Source: Xanthocytophaga flava (GTDB lineage: Bacteria > Bacteroidota > Bacteroidia > Cytophagales > 172606-1). From it: a stretch of DNA of 64,000 nt. The notes under the pieces are model-generated. The model was given only the letters and a program-made list of their open reading frames with translations, made no database searches and was not told the DNA's origin. Of this stretch, positions 1 through 9,007 are shown piece by piece. The stretch's first letter is position 1; the number at the start of each line of letters is the position of its first letter. Position numbers and translations under genes: made by a program. The stretch covers positions 232,968 through 296,967 of the forward strand of contig NZ_JASJOR010000008.1 in assembly GCF_030068545.1 (NCBI RefSeq). The letters are read 5' to 3'.

Positions 1-2
1 TT

Positions 3-464
3 GGTAACCTGATTGCTACCCACCTTACCTATCCTTCCCAGATAGTAGAGCCAGGCGAGGAAGAGATCGATGGCGTCCGTTTCATTTTTGAAAAGGCGAT
101 TGATACAGAATCACCAGAGACACTTGTAATTAAACTACCAGACCTGAGAATTGCCATTGTGCAGGATATTCTGTATCACAATTCACATGCATTTATTACT
201 CGGCCTGTTGCTGGATGGAAAGCTGCCTTACAAGAACTTAGGGATGATACTGCCTATGATACAATATTGGCTGGTCATGGCACGCCTGCAGATAAAGCAG
301 ATATAGATAATGCGATTCTGTATCTGGACAAAGTTGGCGAAATTCTCAGTCATGTGAACGATGCTATTGAGTATAAGCAACAGTTGTTAGCTGCATATCC
401 CAATTATGCGGCAGCCAAACTAATAGATATTTATTTACCCATCTTGTTTGCCAATAAAGTTTAA
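3..464 (+). CDS. MBL-fold metallohydrolase, C-terminal part (cut by window start)
   Basis: The open frame runs from the window edge with no stop until 464, so the start and the N-terminal zinc motif lie outside. The visible 153 residues align by eye with residues 140-290 of the next gene. They share IDGVRFIFEKA, the AQDI/VQDI strand with its metal-binding Asp, GW.AAL, the third metal His in AGHGTPADK, and the C-terminal DIYL. This is the distal half of a metallo-beta-lactamase-fold hydrolase, and the two genes are tandem paralogues. The substrate is unknown. An internal ATG at 159 is not the start, because homology extends upstream of it. Confidence 0.8.
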   Translation, partial: GNLIATHLTYPSQIVEPGEEEIDGVRFIFEKAIDTESPETLVIKLPDLRIAIVQDILYHNSHAFITRPVAGWKAALQELRDDTAYDTILAGHGTPADKADIDNAILYLDKVGEILSHVNDAIEYKQQLLAAYPNYAAAKLIDIYLPILFANKV

Positions 465-613
465 CCCTAGTCATATATACAGACCCCAGCTACCTTCTAT
501 AACAGAAATGTCCATATAGGTATTTGTCTTCAATATGTTGATAATAGTCTTGATACAAAGCCAAAATAGTAACAGATAAACTCAATTATTTATTAAACAA
601 CCTCAATAAACCA

Positions 614-1498
614 ATGAAAAAGTTAGTAATAGCTGTGATTCTTGTTCTTGCTGTATTTACCCATGCCATGTCACAGGATTTGCCTAAAGCCTCTATTGTG
701 ATGGCAGCCAAAACCAGAAATGTAACCATTTATTCAGTAGTTGCTCCTCCTGAAATGTTTTCCAATACCACTCATATTATAGAACTACCACATCAGCTAA
801 TCCTTGTTGACGGACAATTTTTTGCCCCCTATGCATGGCAGGCTAAGGCATTGGCAGATAGCTTGAAAAAACCAATAACCCATTTTTATATATCCCACGA
901 TCATCCGGATCATTACATAGGTTTTGGTGATGCATTTCCAGATGCACCGGTCTATGCATTGGAAGAAACTAAAAAAGGAATTGAAAAAGAGGGGTTGGCG
1001 ACTTTAAAAAAGAGGCAGGAACAGTTTAAGGGTGTTATTGCTAAATCGTTGAATGTGCCAACTCATGTACAGAAAGCAGGAAAAGAAGTGATAGATGGGG
1101 TGACTTTCATTTTTGAAAAGTCATTGAACAATGAAGCTGCTGTATCTTTGGTTATTAAAATTCCGGAGGCAAAGGCATATATCGCACAGGATATTGTGTA
1201 TAACAAAACTCATTTATTTATTTCAGGCAATATGGATGGATGGCGTAACGCCTTGAAAAAAGTTGAGAGTGAAAGTAACTATACACTAATACTTTCAGGG
1301 CATGGAATTCCTTGCGATCGTTCTGTGCTAAAAGAAGATTTAAAGTACCTTGATTTTGTAGATAAGACATTAGCAGAATCTACCTCCAAAGAAGAATATA
1401 AGTCTAAGTTGTTAGCCACTTATCCCACTTATGGGGGAGATCATCTGATAGATATTTATCTGGCGTATTATTTGAAAAAGGACTGGGCGATCAAATGA
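614..1498 (+). CDS. Secreted MBL-fold metallohydrolase
   Basis: The protein has 294 residues and an N-terminal signal peptide (about 1-20, ending MSQ). The zinc-binding HxHxDH signature is present as HDHPDH at 95-100, with Asp193 and His230 as further metal ligands, so the metal site looks complete. The overall fold is metallo-beta-lactamase, probably a periplasmic hydrolase. Nothing visible decides between lactamase, lactonase and other substrates. It follows a paralogue 150 bp upstream. A strong hairpin lies just after the stop, facing the convergent ThuA-like gene. Confidence 0.85.
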   Translation: MKKLVIAVILVLAVFTHAMSQDLPKASIVMAAKTRNVTIYSVVAPPEMFSNTTHIIELPHQLILVDGQFFAPYAWQAKALADSLKKPITHFYISHDHPDHYIGFGDAFPDAPVYALEETKKGIEKEGLATLKKRQEQFKGVIAKSLNVPTHVQKAGKEVIDGVTFIFEKSLNNEAAVSLVIKIPEAKAYIAQDIVYNKTHLFISGNMDGWRNALKKVESESNYTLILSGHGIPCDRSVLKEDLKYLDFVDKTLAESTSKEEYKSKLLATYPTYGGDHLIDIYLAYYLKKDWAIK

Positions 1499-1501
1499 TA
1501 G

Positions 1502-1535
1502 AAAAACGAGTGTGTTATGAGACACGCTCGTTTTT
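1502..1535 (+). terminator. Rho-independent terminator after the MBL gene
   Basis: Inverted repeat with arms AAAAACGAGTGTGT and ACACGCTCGTTTTT (one G-T wobble) around a 6-nt loop. The A and T runs on opposite ends allow it to act in both directions, between convergent genes ending at 1498 and 1581. Confidence 0.8.
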
Positions 1536-1580
1536 CTTGTTTGTGAAAATTCTATGCTGCCTCTTATAAGTGTGCTTTGT

Positions 1581-2555
1581 TTATTTATCAAACTTCCGCT
1601 GGCGTTTTTCCGTTTCTGTGGGGAAGTCATCTGGAATAGGAATGTCTACTTTTCCAGTAGCAGCCCATTGACTACCCCGTTGAAGGCAGGAGATAAAACC
1701 TACACATTCTACAGAATAGTCAGCATGCCCCAGTGTCATATGGAAGATGCGTCCTTTTCCATAGTGAATGGTTATCAACGTGGGTTCGTTACAATCCGTA
1801 CCATTGTTGCTTTTGGGTGAAAATGCCGTAGCCAGTATCTGCATGTTTTTAGCCGGGCCCCGTAACCGGTCATAGAGTTCATCCTTGTTGTGTAACCATT
1901 TTTTGGGCATTCCTTTGGTAATGGGATGGGTTGTATCACGAAGTGTAATCAGAAAGTCAAACTGAGAACCATGTGAACCGGCTTTGCCTGGTTGTGTATC
2001 CTTAACCAGCTTATTATTCTGATCATAATAAACATACGGACCATCTTTTTCAGTACGATCTCCCCAGCCTCCCAGACCAATCATCTGGTTATAGGCAGGC
2101 CATTCCGGAAAGGAGTTATCAGCTGCATGAATGACTACCAAACCACCTCCGTTTTTCATGTACTTTTCAAAGTCGGCCTGAGTTTTGGCTGTCCATGGAG
2201 CTGCATTCCAACCGAAATTACAGATGACAAGGTCATACTTTGAAAATTCTGGATGAAACGTTGAATCTACTTTTGACTGAGCCAGTGCCTGTGTTTGTCG
2301 CAGACCTTTGATGGGATAGGCTTCAATATATTTATCTCCCTGCCAGGTAAACTGTGTGCGTTGTAAATCTACAGAAAACTTTCCGGTTTGTTCCAGATAC
2401 TGTTTCATCATGGCTGTAATCTTGGGCCATTGTTCATGGTTATTTTGACCATCCACAATAAGAGCACGTATTCGGGAAGATTGTGCAAATGCTGGCACGA
2501 AACAAATAGCCAGACACAATATGATCAGAAATGAAAAATCTTTTTTGGTAAGCAT
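1581..2555 (-). CDS. Secreted ThuA domain protein
   Basis: The protein has 324 residues with a clear signal peptide (about 1-24, ending FAQ). The rest matches the ThuA family, which has a glutamine-amidotransferase-like fold. Features seen are ALIVDGQNNH near the mature N-terminus, the strand LVICNFGWNAAPW, GGGLVVIHAADNSFPEW, and GKGRIFHMTLGHADYS near the C-terminus. ThuA-like domains are common in Bacteroidota secreted carbohydrate-related proteins, but the reaction is not established and no catalytic Cys is obvious. It stands alone on this strand and converges on the MBL gene. Confidence 0.85.
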   Translation of the reverse strand: MLTKKDFSFLIILCLAICFVPAFAQSSRIRALIVDGQNNHEQWPKITAMMKQYLEQTGKFSVDLQRTQFTWQGDKYIEAYPIKGLRQTQALAQSKVDSTFHPEFSKYDLVICNFGWNAAPWTAKTQADFEKYMKNGGGLVVIHAADNSFPEWPAYNQMIGLGGWGDRTEKDGPYVYYDQNNKLVKDTQPGKAGSHGSQFDFLITLRDTTHPITKGMPKKWLHNKDELYDRLRGPAKNMQILATAFSPKSNNGTDCNEPTLITIHYGKGRIFHMTLGHADYSVECVGFISCLQRGSQWAATGKVDIPIPDDFPTETEKRQRKFDK

Positions 2556-2785
2556 GATGATTTCAATATAGATTCAGGTGTTTTTGACCTTAGTGGTAGT
2601 CTGGATTATTTTTAAAGAATAAAAAGATAGGGGTATTTACTCTGAAATACCAATTTTCGGAATAGTTTGACTAACATAAAGCTACCTATCTTAAAAGAGA
2701 CTGATATGATTTTACATCCAGATTCTTTTTCGGATATGCATTGTTCGTTGGCACGTTCTTTTTTCAATTAAACTTTCACTAATGT

Positions 2786-3163
2786 ATGAAAATTATGAGA
2801 CGCTCAGAAGAATATTTAACACCACAGCAAGTAGAACGTATCTTTCATAAAGAAGATATAAAGTTAGCATTGCGTAACTATCTGACTTATCTGATAGAAT
2901 ATAAGCAGCTTCCGAGACAGGAAAATTCACTTGAGGTGATACGTAAACAGTTTTTTCTCGAAAATAGGGTGGACGTAGCCAAAACTCTGTTTTCCACAAC
3001 TCTGATGACGCATCACTCGCTGCATTTACAAAATGTACATGGGGAAGACTCGCAGGAACAGCATGCAGACCAAAAACTTATCTCGACTTTGGAAAACCTA
3101 TCCATCTCAAATCTGGAGCGTTTACTATTTATGGTTGATAATACAGAAGAAGTTAATCGTTAA
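2786..3163 (+). CDS. Hypothetical protein, 125 residues
   Basis: I do not recognise this family. The protein is soluble, without a signal peptide or membrane segment, rich in charged and Leu residues and probably mostly helical. The N-terminal half (SEEYLTPQQVERIF) resembles a short helix-turn-helix-like arrangement, but this is not enough to call DNA binding. Codon use matches the neighbours. Its stop codon lies inside the left arm of a perfect inverted repeat. A second ATG three codons later (2795) is also possible. Confidence 0.6.
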   Translation: MKIMRRSEEYLTPQQVERIFHKEDIKLALRNYLTYLIEYKQLPRQENSLEVIRKQFFLENRVDVAKTLFSTTLMTHHSLHLQNVHGEDSQEQHADQKLISTLENLSISNLERLLFMVDNTEEVNR

Positions 3164-3200
3164 GGCTGAATAGAATCCAGACTATTAACGATTAACTTCT
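3148..3200. terminator. 16-bp perfect inverted repeat, probable bidirectional terminator
   Basis: Arms AGAAGTTAATCGTTAA (3148-3163) and TTAACGATTAACTTCT (3185-3200) match perfectly across a 21-nt loop. The site lies between genes converging from 3163 and 3226. The left arm includes the stop codon of the upstream gene. There is no long T-run, so termination is inferred from position and pairing. Confidence 0.5.
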
Positions 3201-3225
3201 GTCTTGTAAAACTGTAATAATAGCT

Positions 3226-4233
3226 CTAGGGCAACTCGAGCTGAATTTGTGTACTCTCCCAATTGCCACCATGAGCTGGCACCATTTGTGGAGTTCTACC
3301 AACAACTGGTGTAAAAAGGATACCGGCAGAGCCTTTGGCTTCGGCAGGCTTCAAACCAAATGCAGGATAGTAGCCTGCATAGGTACCCACTTCACGCATT
3401 TTTAGCTCTCTACCATCAGTGAGTTTAGCCTTGATGATATACTTTCCTACTGGTATGTTGACAATGATTAACTTAGTATAGCCAATCTTTTTATAGATCT
3501 TGAATGACTTGGTTTCTCCATATAATCCTGGTTCTTGAGGGATAAGCTGTAATTCAATTTCTCCATCCGCAGGTAAGTAGTTAGGAACATTGTGATCCCA
3601 GTCTACCTGATAATCCAGACTAATAGAGCCTCCATAATAGTTGTTGGAATTGCTAGGTTGCTGGAGAACCTCCTCTTTATCACCTACACCATAAGACTCA
3701 AGAACAAAATTTTCTACACTCCCTGTTTCTGAGGAAAACCCTGATATATTGTCATCTGCCGGATGTAAGCCTACTACTGCTCTTCCATCTCCATAATCGA
3801 TGGTATAGCCTGTTGCATAATAGTGAACAGCTCCAATAGGAAGGTTTATTTCATAATATCCTTTTTCATTAGTTTCGGCAGAAGCCCCACTGTAAGAGCC
3901 ACCAATTACAGTCACCCGCACTCCTATATAGGCTCCCTTTATCGGTTTTCCACTCAAATCTGCTACATACCCCCGGAGTACCCCTTTTTTAACAGATAGT
4001 GAAGGGAAATTTGGAGTTCGGGGCTGAACATTGCCCATTACATTTACATAAAATTCGTTCCCACTCAGACGAAAAGTAGCTTCTCCATTGACGACAGGAA
4101 GTGGAGGCTGGCTACTCCAGTCAGGATTTGCAGAATCACCAGGACTTGTCGTGTCAGAGTCTTTTTTGCAGCTACATGCAAATAAGGTGAAGACTAAGGA
4201 AGTTGCAAGTAATACTTTGGTTGTCATAGTCAT
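3226..4233 (-). CDS. Lipoprotein with carboxypeptidase-regulatory-like domain
   Basis: The protein has 335 residues. The N-terminus is a lipoprotein signal with lipobox LFAC (Cys20) followed by SCKKDSDTT, typical of Bacteroidota surface or outer-membrane lipoproteins. Residues about 84-165 look like a carboxypeptidase-regulatory-like beta-sandwich (GVLRGYVADLSGKPIKGAYI, then a TNEKGYYEINLP strand). The C-terminal half is beta-rich with no recognised enzyme motif. It lies 130 bp downstream of the caspase-like lipoprotein on the same strand and starts with a similar MTMTTK sequence, so co-expression is likely. The role is unknown; a binding or scaffold function is inferred. Confidence 0.7.
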   Translation of the reverse strand: MTMTTKVLLATSLVFTLFACSCKKDSDTTSPGDSANPDWSSQPPLPVVNGEATFRLSGNEFYVNVMGNVQPRTPNFPSLSVKKGVLRGYVADLSGKPIKGAYIGVRVTVIGGSYSGASAETNEKGYYEINLPIGAVHYYATGYTIDYGDGRAVVGLHPADDNISGFSSETGSVENFVLESYGVGDKEEVLQQPSNSNNYYGGSISLDYQVDWDHNVPNYLPADGEIELQLIPQEPGLYGETKSFKIYKKIGYTKLIIVNIPVGKYIIKAKLTDGRELKMREVGTYAGYYPAFGLKPAEAKGSAGILFTPVVGRTPQMVPAHGGNWESTQIQLELP

Positions 4234-4366
4234 AGTATTTAATATAAGTTGATAATAGATGTTTGCGACAATGCAGATTCGTCTGGTAGGTAACCAGTAT
4301 TGAAAAGATCTATATATCTAATACAAGTGCTTACTTTAAGCGAATACACTATCCCTGTCAGACCAT

Positions 4367-6478
4367 TTACAAGGCATATTCAGGTTTAGGTGGAAAATTA
4401 GGTTTGATAGCCTTCCACTCAAGCGTGACTCCAAACTCAGGAATGTTGCCATCCGTATATTCTATTCCAGATCGGTCCAATCCTTTCCCTTCTACTTTTC
4501 CGGCTTTAATTGTAAAGTCCTGGTCAAACTGAAAATTGAATAGCAGAAAACTCTTTCCGGGGTTTTCCAGTGTCATATTATCGTAGGCTTGATCAGAGGT
4601 GCCACTGGATGAACTACAGGCCCAATCATTGTATACTGAATTCTGGGAGGACTTTACAGCAATAAAGTTCAATCCACTTAGTTCGAATCCGTTTGTTTTT
4701 TCTGTACTAATGAGTAAAACCCCTTCCTGATTAGGTTTATTTATATCATAAAGTCCAATCTCTCCCTGTTGGGATATCCAGTTGGCATAATAAGTATAGG
4801 TACAATTTTCATCCTTGTTTACATACTTTGCAGACCCACCAAACTTATAGATTGCTTTACTATCTCTGGCAGGACCCGTAAAAGGGGAGGCGTCTATTTT
4901 CACAGGTGTAAGTCCTGCCGCTTTTCTGTATTGTGCAATGTCTCTTCTCAAATGAACCTTCAGCGTTATTTCTTCCATATAGGACCCTGCAGAAGGTCGT
5001 TTGTATATCAATTCTCCTCTCCACTCAGTGAGTATTCTTGGTCGACTTTCATTGCCTTTAACTTTCACGATTACATCTCCTGCAGACCCTTTACGTGAAG
5101 ATTTGATCTTACATTTGATCATCTGGGGTGTCCACTCCAGTATTTCTGTTGTTTCCCCATCAATGGTTATAGATCGTTCGCCAGCTCCAGGATCTTCACC
5201 AAAAAGGCCATAAATAAACAGCCAGTCGAAATACTCATATACCTGCATATAGGAAATGGAAGGTCTGAGTACAATATCTTTATTGGGACCTTCCTGGTAT
5301 TTTAGAAAGGCTACCTGATAAGGCCTTGATGAATAGGGTGTTGATTCGACAAGGTTTCTCTTGACCATATCCTTATATACAGAAGGAAAGTCGAAAGACC
5401 TTTGTTTGGGTGTTTCATGAGGGATCACAGGATATCCTTGTAAATTCACTCCCAGTAATCGGTCAAATACAAAGGAAGTTGCTTTGTGTGCATCATCATC
5501 TCCCACGTTATCAGACCATCCGATCACAGTACCTGTTCCCTGTGACTTGCTATGAAATGCCCACCAGTAATCTTTTACTCTAAAGCTCTGACACAAATCA
5601 AGGTAGATCAGGCTGTTTTTAGGGAAAGACATGTATTTATCAATGAACTTAGCTGTAATCGCAAAATGGGTTTCAGCTACTTTTTTCCCATTTTCATGTC
5701 TGTCATAGGCATCCATATACACCAGTTCCCCTGCTTTGATTTCCTTCCTGTACTTTTTCTCTAAGTCTACTGTCACCTTTTCTGTGGTCCATGATCCATA
5801 AATAGAATCGTTTGGATTGTCTTTAAATCTTCCCATTCCCCCATGTGAACAGTAATAAAATACCCCTGCATCTTTGATTTCTTTCAGATTTTTGATGGTT
5901 GCATCAACAATAGTGGCTTTGTACCCTGTCTTTTGTTTTTCAAAGTCGAAAAGGAATTTATAAAAAGGAGTTCCGATATACGAACTCTTAAAATAGTTGC
6001 CAACTCCTTTGAAAATGTAGACATTATTACTTTCAGGAATAGCCGGATATTCATAGGCTGTAGTTCTTTGGCTAGAGGAGGTTTGTTTCAGCTTTCCATA
6101 ATCAGGTATAGGAATATCTTTATCTGTGTTGCGGTTATTGACCATCATATAGATAGCTCCATCAGTGAATTGAGCTATTATGTTATCGGACGTTTCATCA
6201 TACTCTACCTTTTTGAATTCGGGAATCTTTTTCAGTTGAGCAACAATAGCATTTTGTGCCTTGGCTCTATCATTCCAGGAGAGGTCATTAAGAAAGATAT
6301 TGATAGATTCAAAGATTTCTACCCTTCGTTCTGCCACAATGGTATCTCCATGGGTAGTATCTGGTTCTTCATCAGAAGGTGGATTATTTTTTAGTACATC
6401 ATCCTTTTTGCAGTTCATCAGGCAGAACAACAAAAGGAGTAAGCTTAATAGGGATACATAGTTTTTCATAGTAGTCAT
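4367..6478 (-). CDS. Large lipoprotein with caspase-like (clan CD) His/Cys pair and IPT-like domain
   Basis: I chose the ATG at 6478 because 21 residues of untypical sequence precede the lipoprotein signal in the longer frame (to 6541); the next ATG is 6469. The signal is LLSLLLLLFCLMNC followed by KKDD. Numbering from 6541, residues 225-235 read AGVFYYCSHGG and 309-318 read NSLIYLDLCQ. A hydrophobic strand ending in His-Gly (His233), then a later strand ending in Cys (Cys317), is the clan CD layout of gingipains, clostripain and caspases. GTVIGWSDNVGDDDAHKAT follows, where clan CD families often have a substrate loop. Residues about 457-495 (SITIDGETTEILEWTPQMI) resemble an IPT/TIG immunoglobulin-like domain. 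The remainder is beta-rich. A surface peptidase or peptidase-derived binder is inferred; I cannot name the family. Confidence 0.65.
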   Translation of the reverse strand: MTTMKNYVSLLSLLLLLFCLMNCKKDDVLKNNPPSDEEPDTTHGDTIVAERRVEIFESINIFLNDLSWNDRAKAQNAIVAQLKKIPEFKKVEYDETSDNIIAQFTDGAIYMMVNNRNTDKDIPIPDYGKLKQTSSSQRTTAYEYPAIPESNNVYIFKGVGNYFKSSYIGTPFYKFLFDFEKQKTGYKATIVDATIKNLKEIKDAGVFYYCSHGGMGRFKDNPNDSIYGSWTTEKVTVDLEKKYRKEIKAGELVYMDAYDRHENGKKVAETHFAITAKFIDKYMSFPKNSLIYLDLCQSFRVKDYWWAFHSKSQGTGTVIGWSDNVGDDDAHKATSFVFDRLLGVNLQGYPVIPHETPKQRSFDFPSVYKDMVKRNLVESTPYSSRPYQVAFLKYQEGPNKDIVLRPSISYMQVYEYFDWLFIYGLFGEDPGAGERSITIDGETTEILEWTPQMIKCKIKSSRKGSAGDVIVKVKGNESRPRILTEWRGELIYKRPSAGSYMEEITLKVHLRRDIAQYRKAAGLTPVKIDASPFTGPARDSKAIYKFGGSAKYVNKDENCTYTYYANWISQQGEIGLYDINKPNQEGVLLISTEKTNGFELSGLNFIAVKSSQNSVYNDWACSSSSGTSDQAYDNMTLENPGKSFLLFNFQFDQDFTIKAGKVEGKGLDRSGIEYTDGNIPEFGVTLEWKAIKPNFPPKPEYAL

Positions 6479-6748
6479 AGAAATCCAGTAAGTGGATTGT
6501 AAAATGTGGATGGATTGTATAAGAGGAATGAGTTTCTGCAAAATCCTCTTCTGTTTTTACATAATAATGCTGCAATGTAGAGTAGAAATGTATATGATTA
6601 TTGGTGCAAAGCCTTCTGTAGACAGATAACCGGATTAATCGTTGAACTACAGAAAGTGAGGTTGAATGACCAGAAAAGAATGATGCATTTGGTAGAATAA
6701 GTAGTAATTTGTTGTCTGTCGACTGAAACTGTTTTATGTCTGTTTAGA

Positions 6749-6779
6749 TTGTCTGGAAAGATTGTACACTGTAAATTTG
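6749..6779 (+). promoter_or_regulatory. Bacteroidota-type promoter for the LytS kinase gene
   Basis: TTG (6749-6751) and TAAATTTG (6772-6779) fit the known Bacteroidota -33 TTTG / -7 TAnnTTTG pattern with a 20-bp gap. The predicted start of transcription is near 6786, about 40 nt before the ATG. Confidence 0.5.
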
Positions 6780-6826
6780 GAAAAGGCGTATTGTCCCCAG
6801 TTATCTTTTCGCGTTATTGACGTGCT

Positions 6827-7930
6827 ATGCGTTCTCTTCTTCATCATTTCAAATGGAGGCAAGTACTTCCGGATATTATATTCTGGTTGGCGGCAACTTT
6901 AATCCTAACCCTGTTTTACAGGCCTACTTTGCCCAGCTACGGATTTGCTTTTAGACTTGTATTGCTGGTTATGCCTATCAATATCCTGTATTATTATGTA
7001 GTAGTGAAATGGTTACTTCCTCAATTTCTGTATAAGAAGAGGTATGTGTGGCTTAATGTAAGTATACTAGGCATGGGGCTGATAGCTGCGTTATTCTTTC
7101 GTCTCAATGAGATTTTGTTATTATATCCACTGATCAGTGATGCCTATATAAAAGCTGGATGGACCTTATCCTACAAAATTCATGAACCCTTTCTGAAACA
7201 GTTAACAGATCCGGTATATATAGTTAATGCCATTGAACAAAGCAATATCATAGTCTGGATTGCCCTCGGTATTACATTTTTCCGGATGTGGTTTGAGAGG
7301 CGACAGGCTGCTATGGAGGCAGAACTCAATTTGCTAAAAGCACAGGTGCATCCTCATTTTTTGTTCAATACACTCAATAACTTGTATTCACTCACACTAC
7401 AAAATTCACCGCAGTCGCCTGCTATTGTATTAGGGCTATCGGCCATTTTGCGCTATATGTTGTATGAGTGCAATGCCGAGTTCATATCGCTTGCCAAAGA
7501 AGTACGGATTCTGGAAAGTTATATGGAGCTTGAGAACATTCGTTATAAAGAGAGATTAGATCTGAACTTTACCCGTAAAGGAGATTTATCCAACCAGGAA
7601 ATTGCCCCTCTGCTGTTGATGCCATTAGTTGAAAACGCCTTTAAACACGGTGCCAGTCAGGAAATGACACAAGCCTGGATTAATATCGATCTTCAGGTAA
7701 AAAGTAACAAGCTAAAGTTTAAGGTGTCTAACAGTATACCTGACAAAGACCTGATGAGAAGTGTTGAATCAAACGATATACTTGTTGAGAAGGATGGAAT
7801 AGGCTTAGCCAATATCCAAAAAAGACTAGAGATAATTTATCCATCTGCACATAGACTTCGCGTATTTGAGGAGGAAGATATGTTTCTGGCTATTCTGGAA
7901 GTGGACCTGGATAAACGAGTGGGTATATAA
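6827..7930 (+). CDS. LytS/YehU-type sensor histidine kinase
   Basis: The protein has 367 residues. Four hydrophobic segments (about 16-31, 41-63, 75-95, 138-153) form the membrane input domain. The His_kinase (PF06580-type) core follows: QVHPHFLFNTLNNL with phospho-acceptor His177, the N-box LVENAFKHG with Asn270, and the G-box DGIGLANIQ near 323-330. Family knowledge says such kinases phosphorylate the LytTR regulator encoded next to them; the ligand is unknown. The partner starts about 80 bp downstream, so the two form one operon behind the promoter at 6749-6779. Confidence 0.93.
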   Translation: MRSLLHHFKWRQVLPDIIFWLAATLILTLFYRPTLPSYGFAFRLVLLVMPINILYYYVVVKWLLPQFLYKKRYVWLNVSILGMGLIAALFFRLNEILLLYPLISDAYIKAGWTLSYKIHEPFLKQLTDPVYIVNAIEQSNIIVWIALGITFFRMWFERRQAAMEAELNLLKAQVHPHFLFNTLNNLYSLTLQNSPQSPAIVLGLSAILRYMLYECNAEFISLAKEVRILESYMELENIRYKERLDLNFTRKGDLSNQEIAPLLLMPLVENAFKHGASQEMTQAWINIDLQVKSNKLKFKVSNSIPDKDLMRSVESNDILVEKDGIGLANIQKRLEIIYPSAHRLRVFEEEDMFLAILEVDLDKRVGI

Positions 7931-8008
7931 TGGCAGACGATGCCTGTTGAATAAGAGTAATTTGTGTAAATTTACTATTTTGTGAATTCACTACTACAAG
8001 AAGAGTTA

Positions 8009-8749
8009 ATGAATGAGGCAACTATAAAATTAAAGGTGCTATTGGTAGATGATGAACCTTATGCCCTGGACATTCTTGAAACCTATCTTCAAGGACTTAC
8101 AGAAATGGAAATAATAGGGAAATGTTCCAATGCTCTTGAGGCCTTTCAGATTTTACAAAAAACTTCTGTGGACTTGTTATTTTTGGATATACGGATGCCA
8201 GGATTACAAGGGACTGAGTTAATCAGAAGCCTTAAAAATCCTCCTAAAGTTATTTTTACTACTGCTTTTGAAAACTATGCACTGGAAGGGTTTGAATTAA
8301 ATGCAGTAGATTATCTGTTAAAACCTATTTCCTTTTCGCGTTTTTTAAAAGCAATAGACAAAGTATTTGCTTTGTTGCATACTAGAAACACCCATACTAT
8401 CAACCAGATAACAGAGCCTTCCCTTTCTGTTCAGGAAGTTTTTATTTACCTGAAAGTAGAAAGAAAAACGATGAAAATTAATGTGGTTGATATTTTATGG
8501 ATAGAGAGTGAGGGTGATTATGTAAAAGTAAAGCTGAAAGAGAAGGTAGTAGTTTCAAAACATAAGATCAGTTTACTGGAAGAACTTTTGCCAGAAGATC
8601 AGTTTATACGAATACACAGATCCTATATGGTCTCTATTGTAAAGATTAATAGCTTTCATGCAAATTTTGTAGAAATTGGAGGAGCAAAATTGCCGATTGG
8701 AAGAAGCTATAAGGAAGAATGTAGGAAGCGGTTTAAGACCAGTTTCTAA
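8009..8749 (+). CDS. LytTR-family response regulator
   Basis: I chose ATG 8009, which has a purine-rich AAGAAGAG run just upstream. An in-frame GTG at 7982 would add nine residues. The receiver domain has the acidic pair DDE at 14-16, phospho-acceptor Asp60 (LFLDIRMPG) and the conserved Lys105 (DYLLKPISF). The C-terminal LytTR DNA-binding domain starts near residue 145 (IYLKVERKTMKINVVDILWIES). It is the partner of the preceding LytS-type kinase. The regulated genes are not evident. A candidate LytTR direct-repeat operator was not found by eye. Confidence 0.93.
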   Translation: MNEATIKLKVLLVDDEPYALDILETYLQGLTEMEIIGKCSNALEAFQILQKTSVDLLFLDIRMPGLQGTELIRSLKNPPKVIFTTAFENYALEGFELNAVDYLLKPISFSRFLKAIDKVFALLHTRNTHTINQITEPSLSVQEVFIYLKVERKTMKINVVDILWIESEGDYVKVKLKEKVVVSKHKISLLEELLPEDQFIRIHRSYMVSIVKINSFHANFVEIGGAKLPIGRSYKEECRKRFKTSF

Positions 8750-9007
8750 TAAAAAACAGGGGCCACTCCTGTATTGGTGCAAAGAAAAAATGTAATCTGT
8801 TGTGGGGATTAATTGTAGTTTGTGCCTTTGAACATGTGAGCGCTAGTACTCGATATTTAGTTCCCATAAAGATTAATAATGAAATTATTTTGCATTTTTT
8901 TTCTGATCAGAAGTTTATGCCTTACTAAAAATTTAATAGTAAGAGAGAATATTAAATTTGATGTATGGTAATAATAAAGGAGCTTCTTAACTCCTTTTGG
9001 CTGTAAA

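Noticed and set aside
8750..8800. Terminator after the LytTR gene
   Set aside because: A short ACAGG/CCTGT stem exists, but only 5 bp pair and the T-run is on the opposite strand, so I do not call it.
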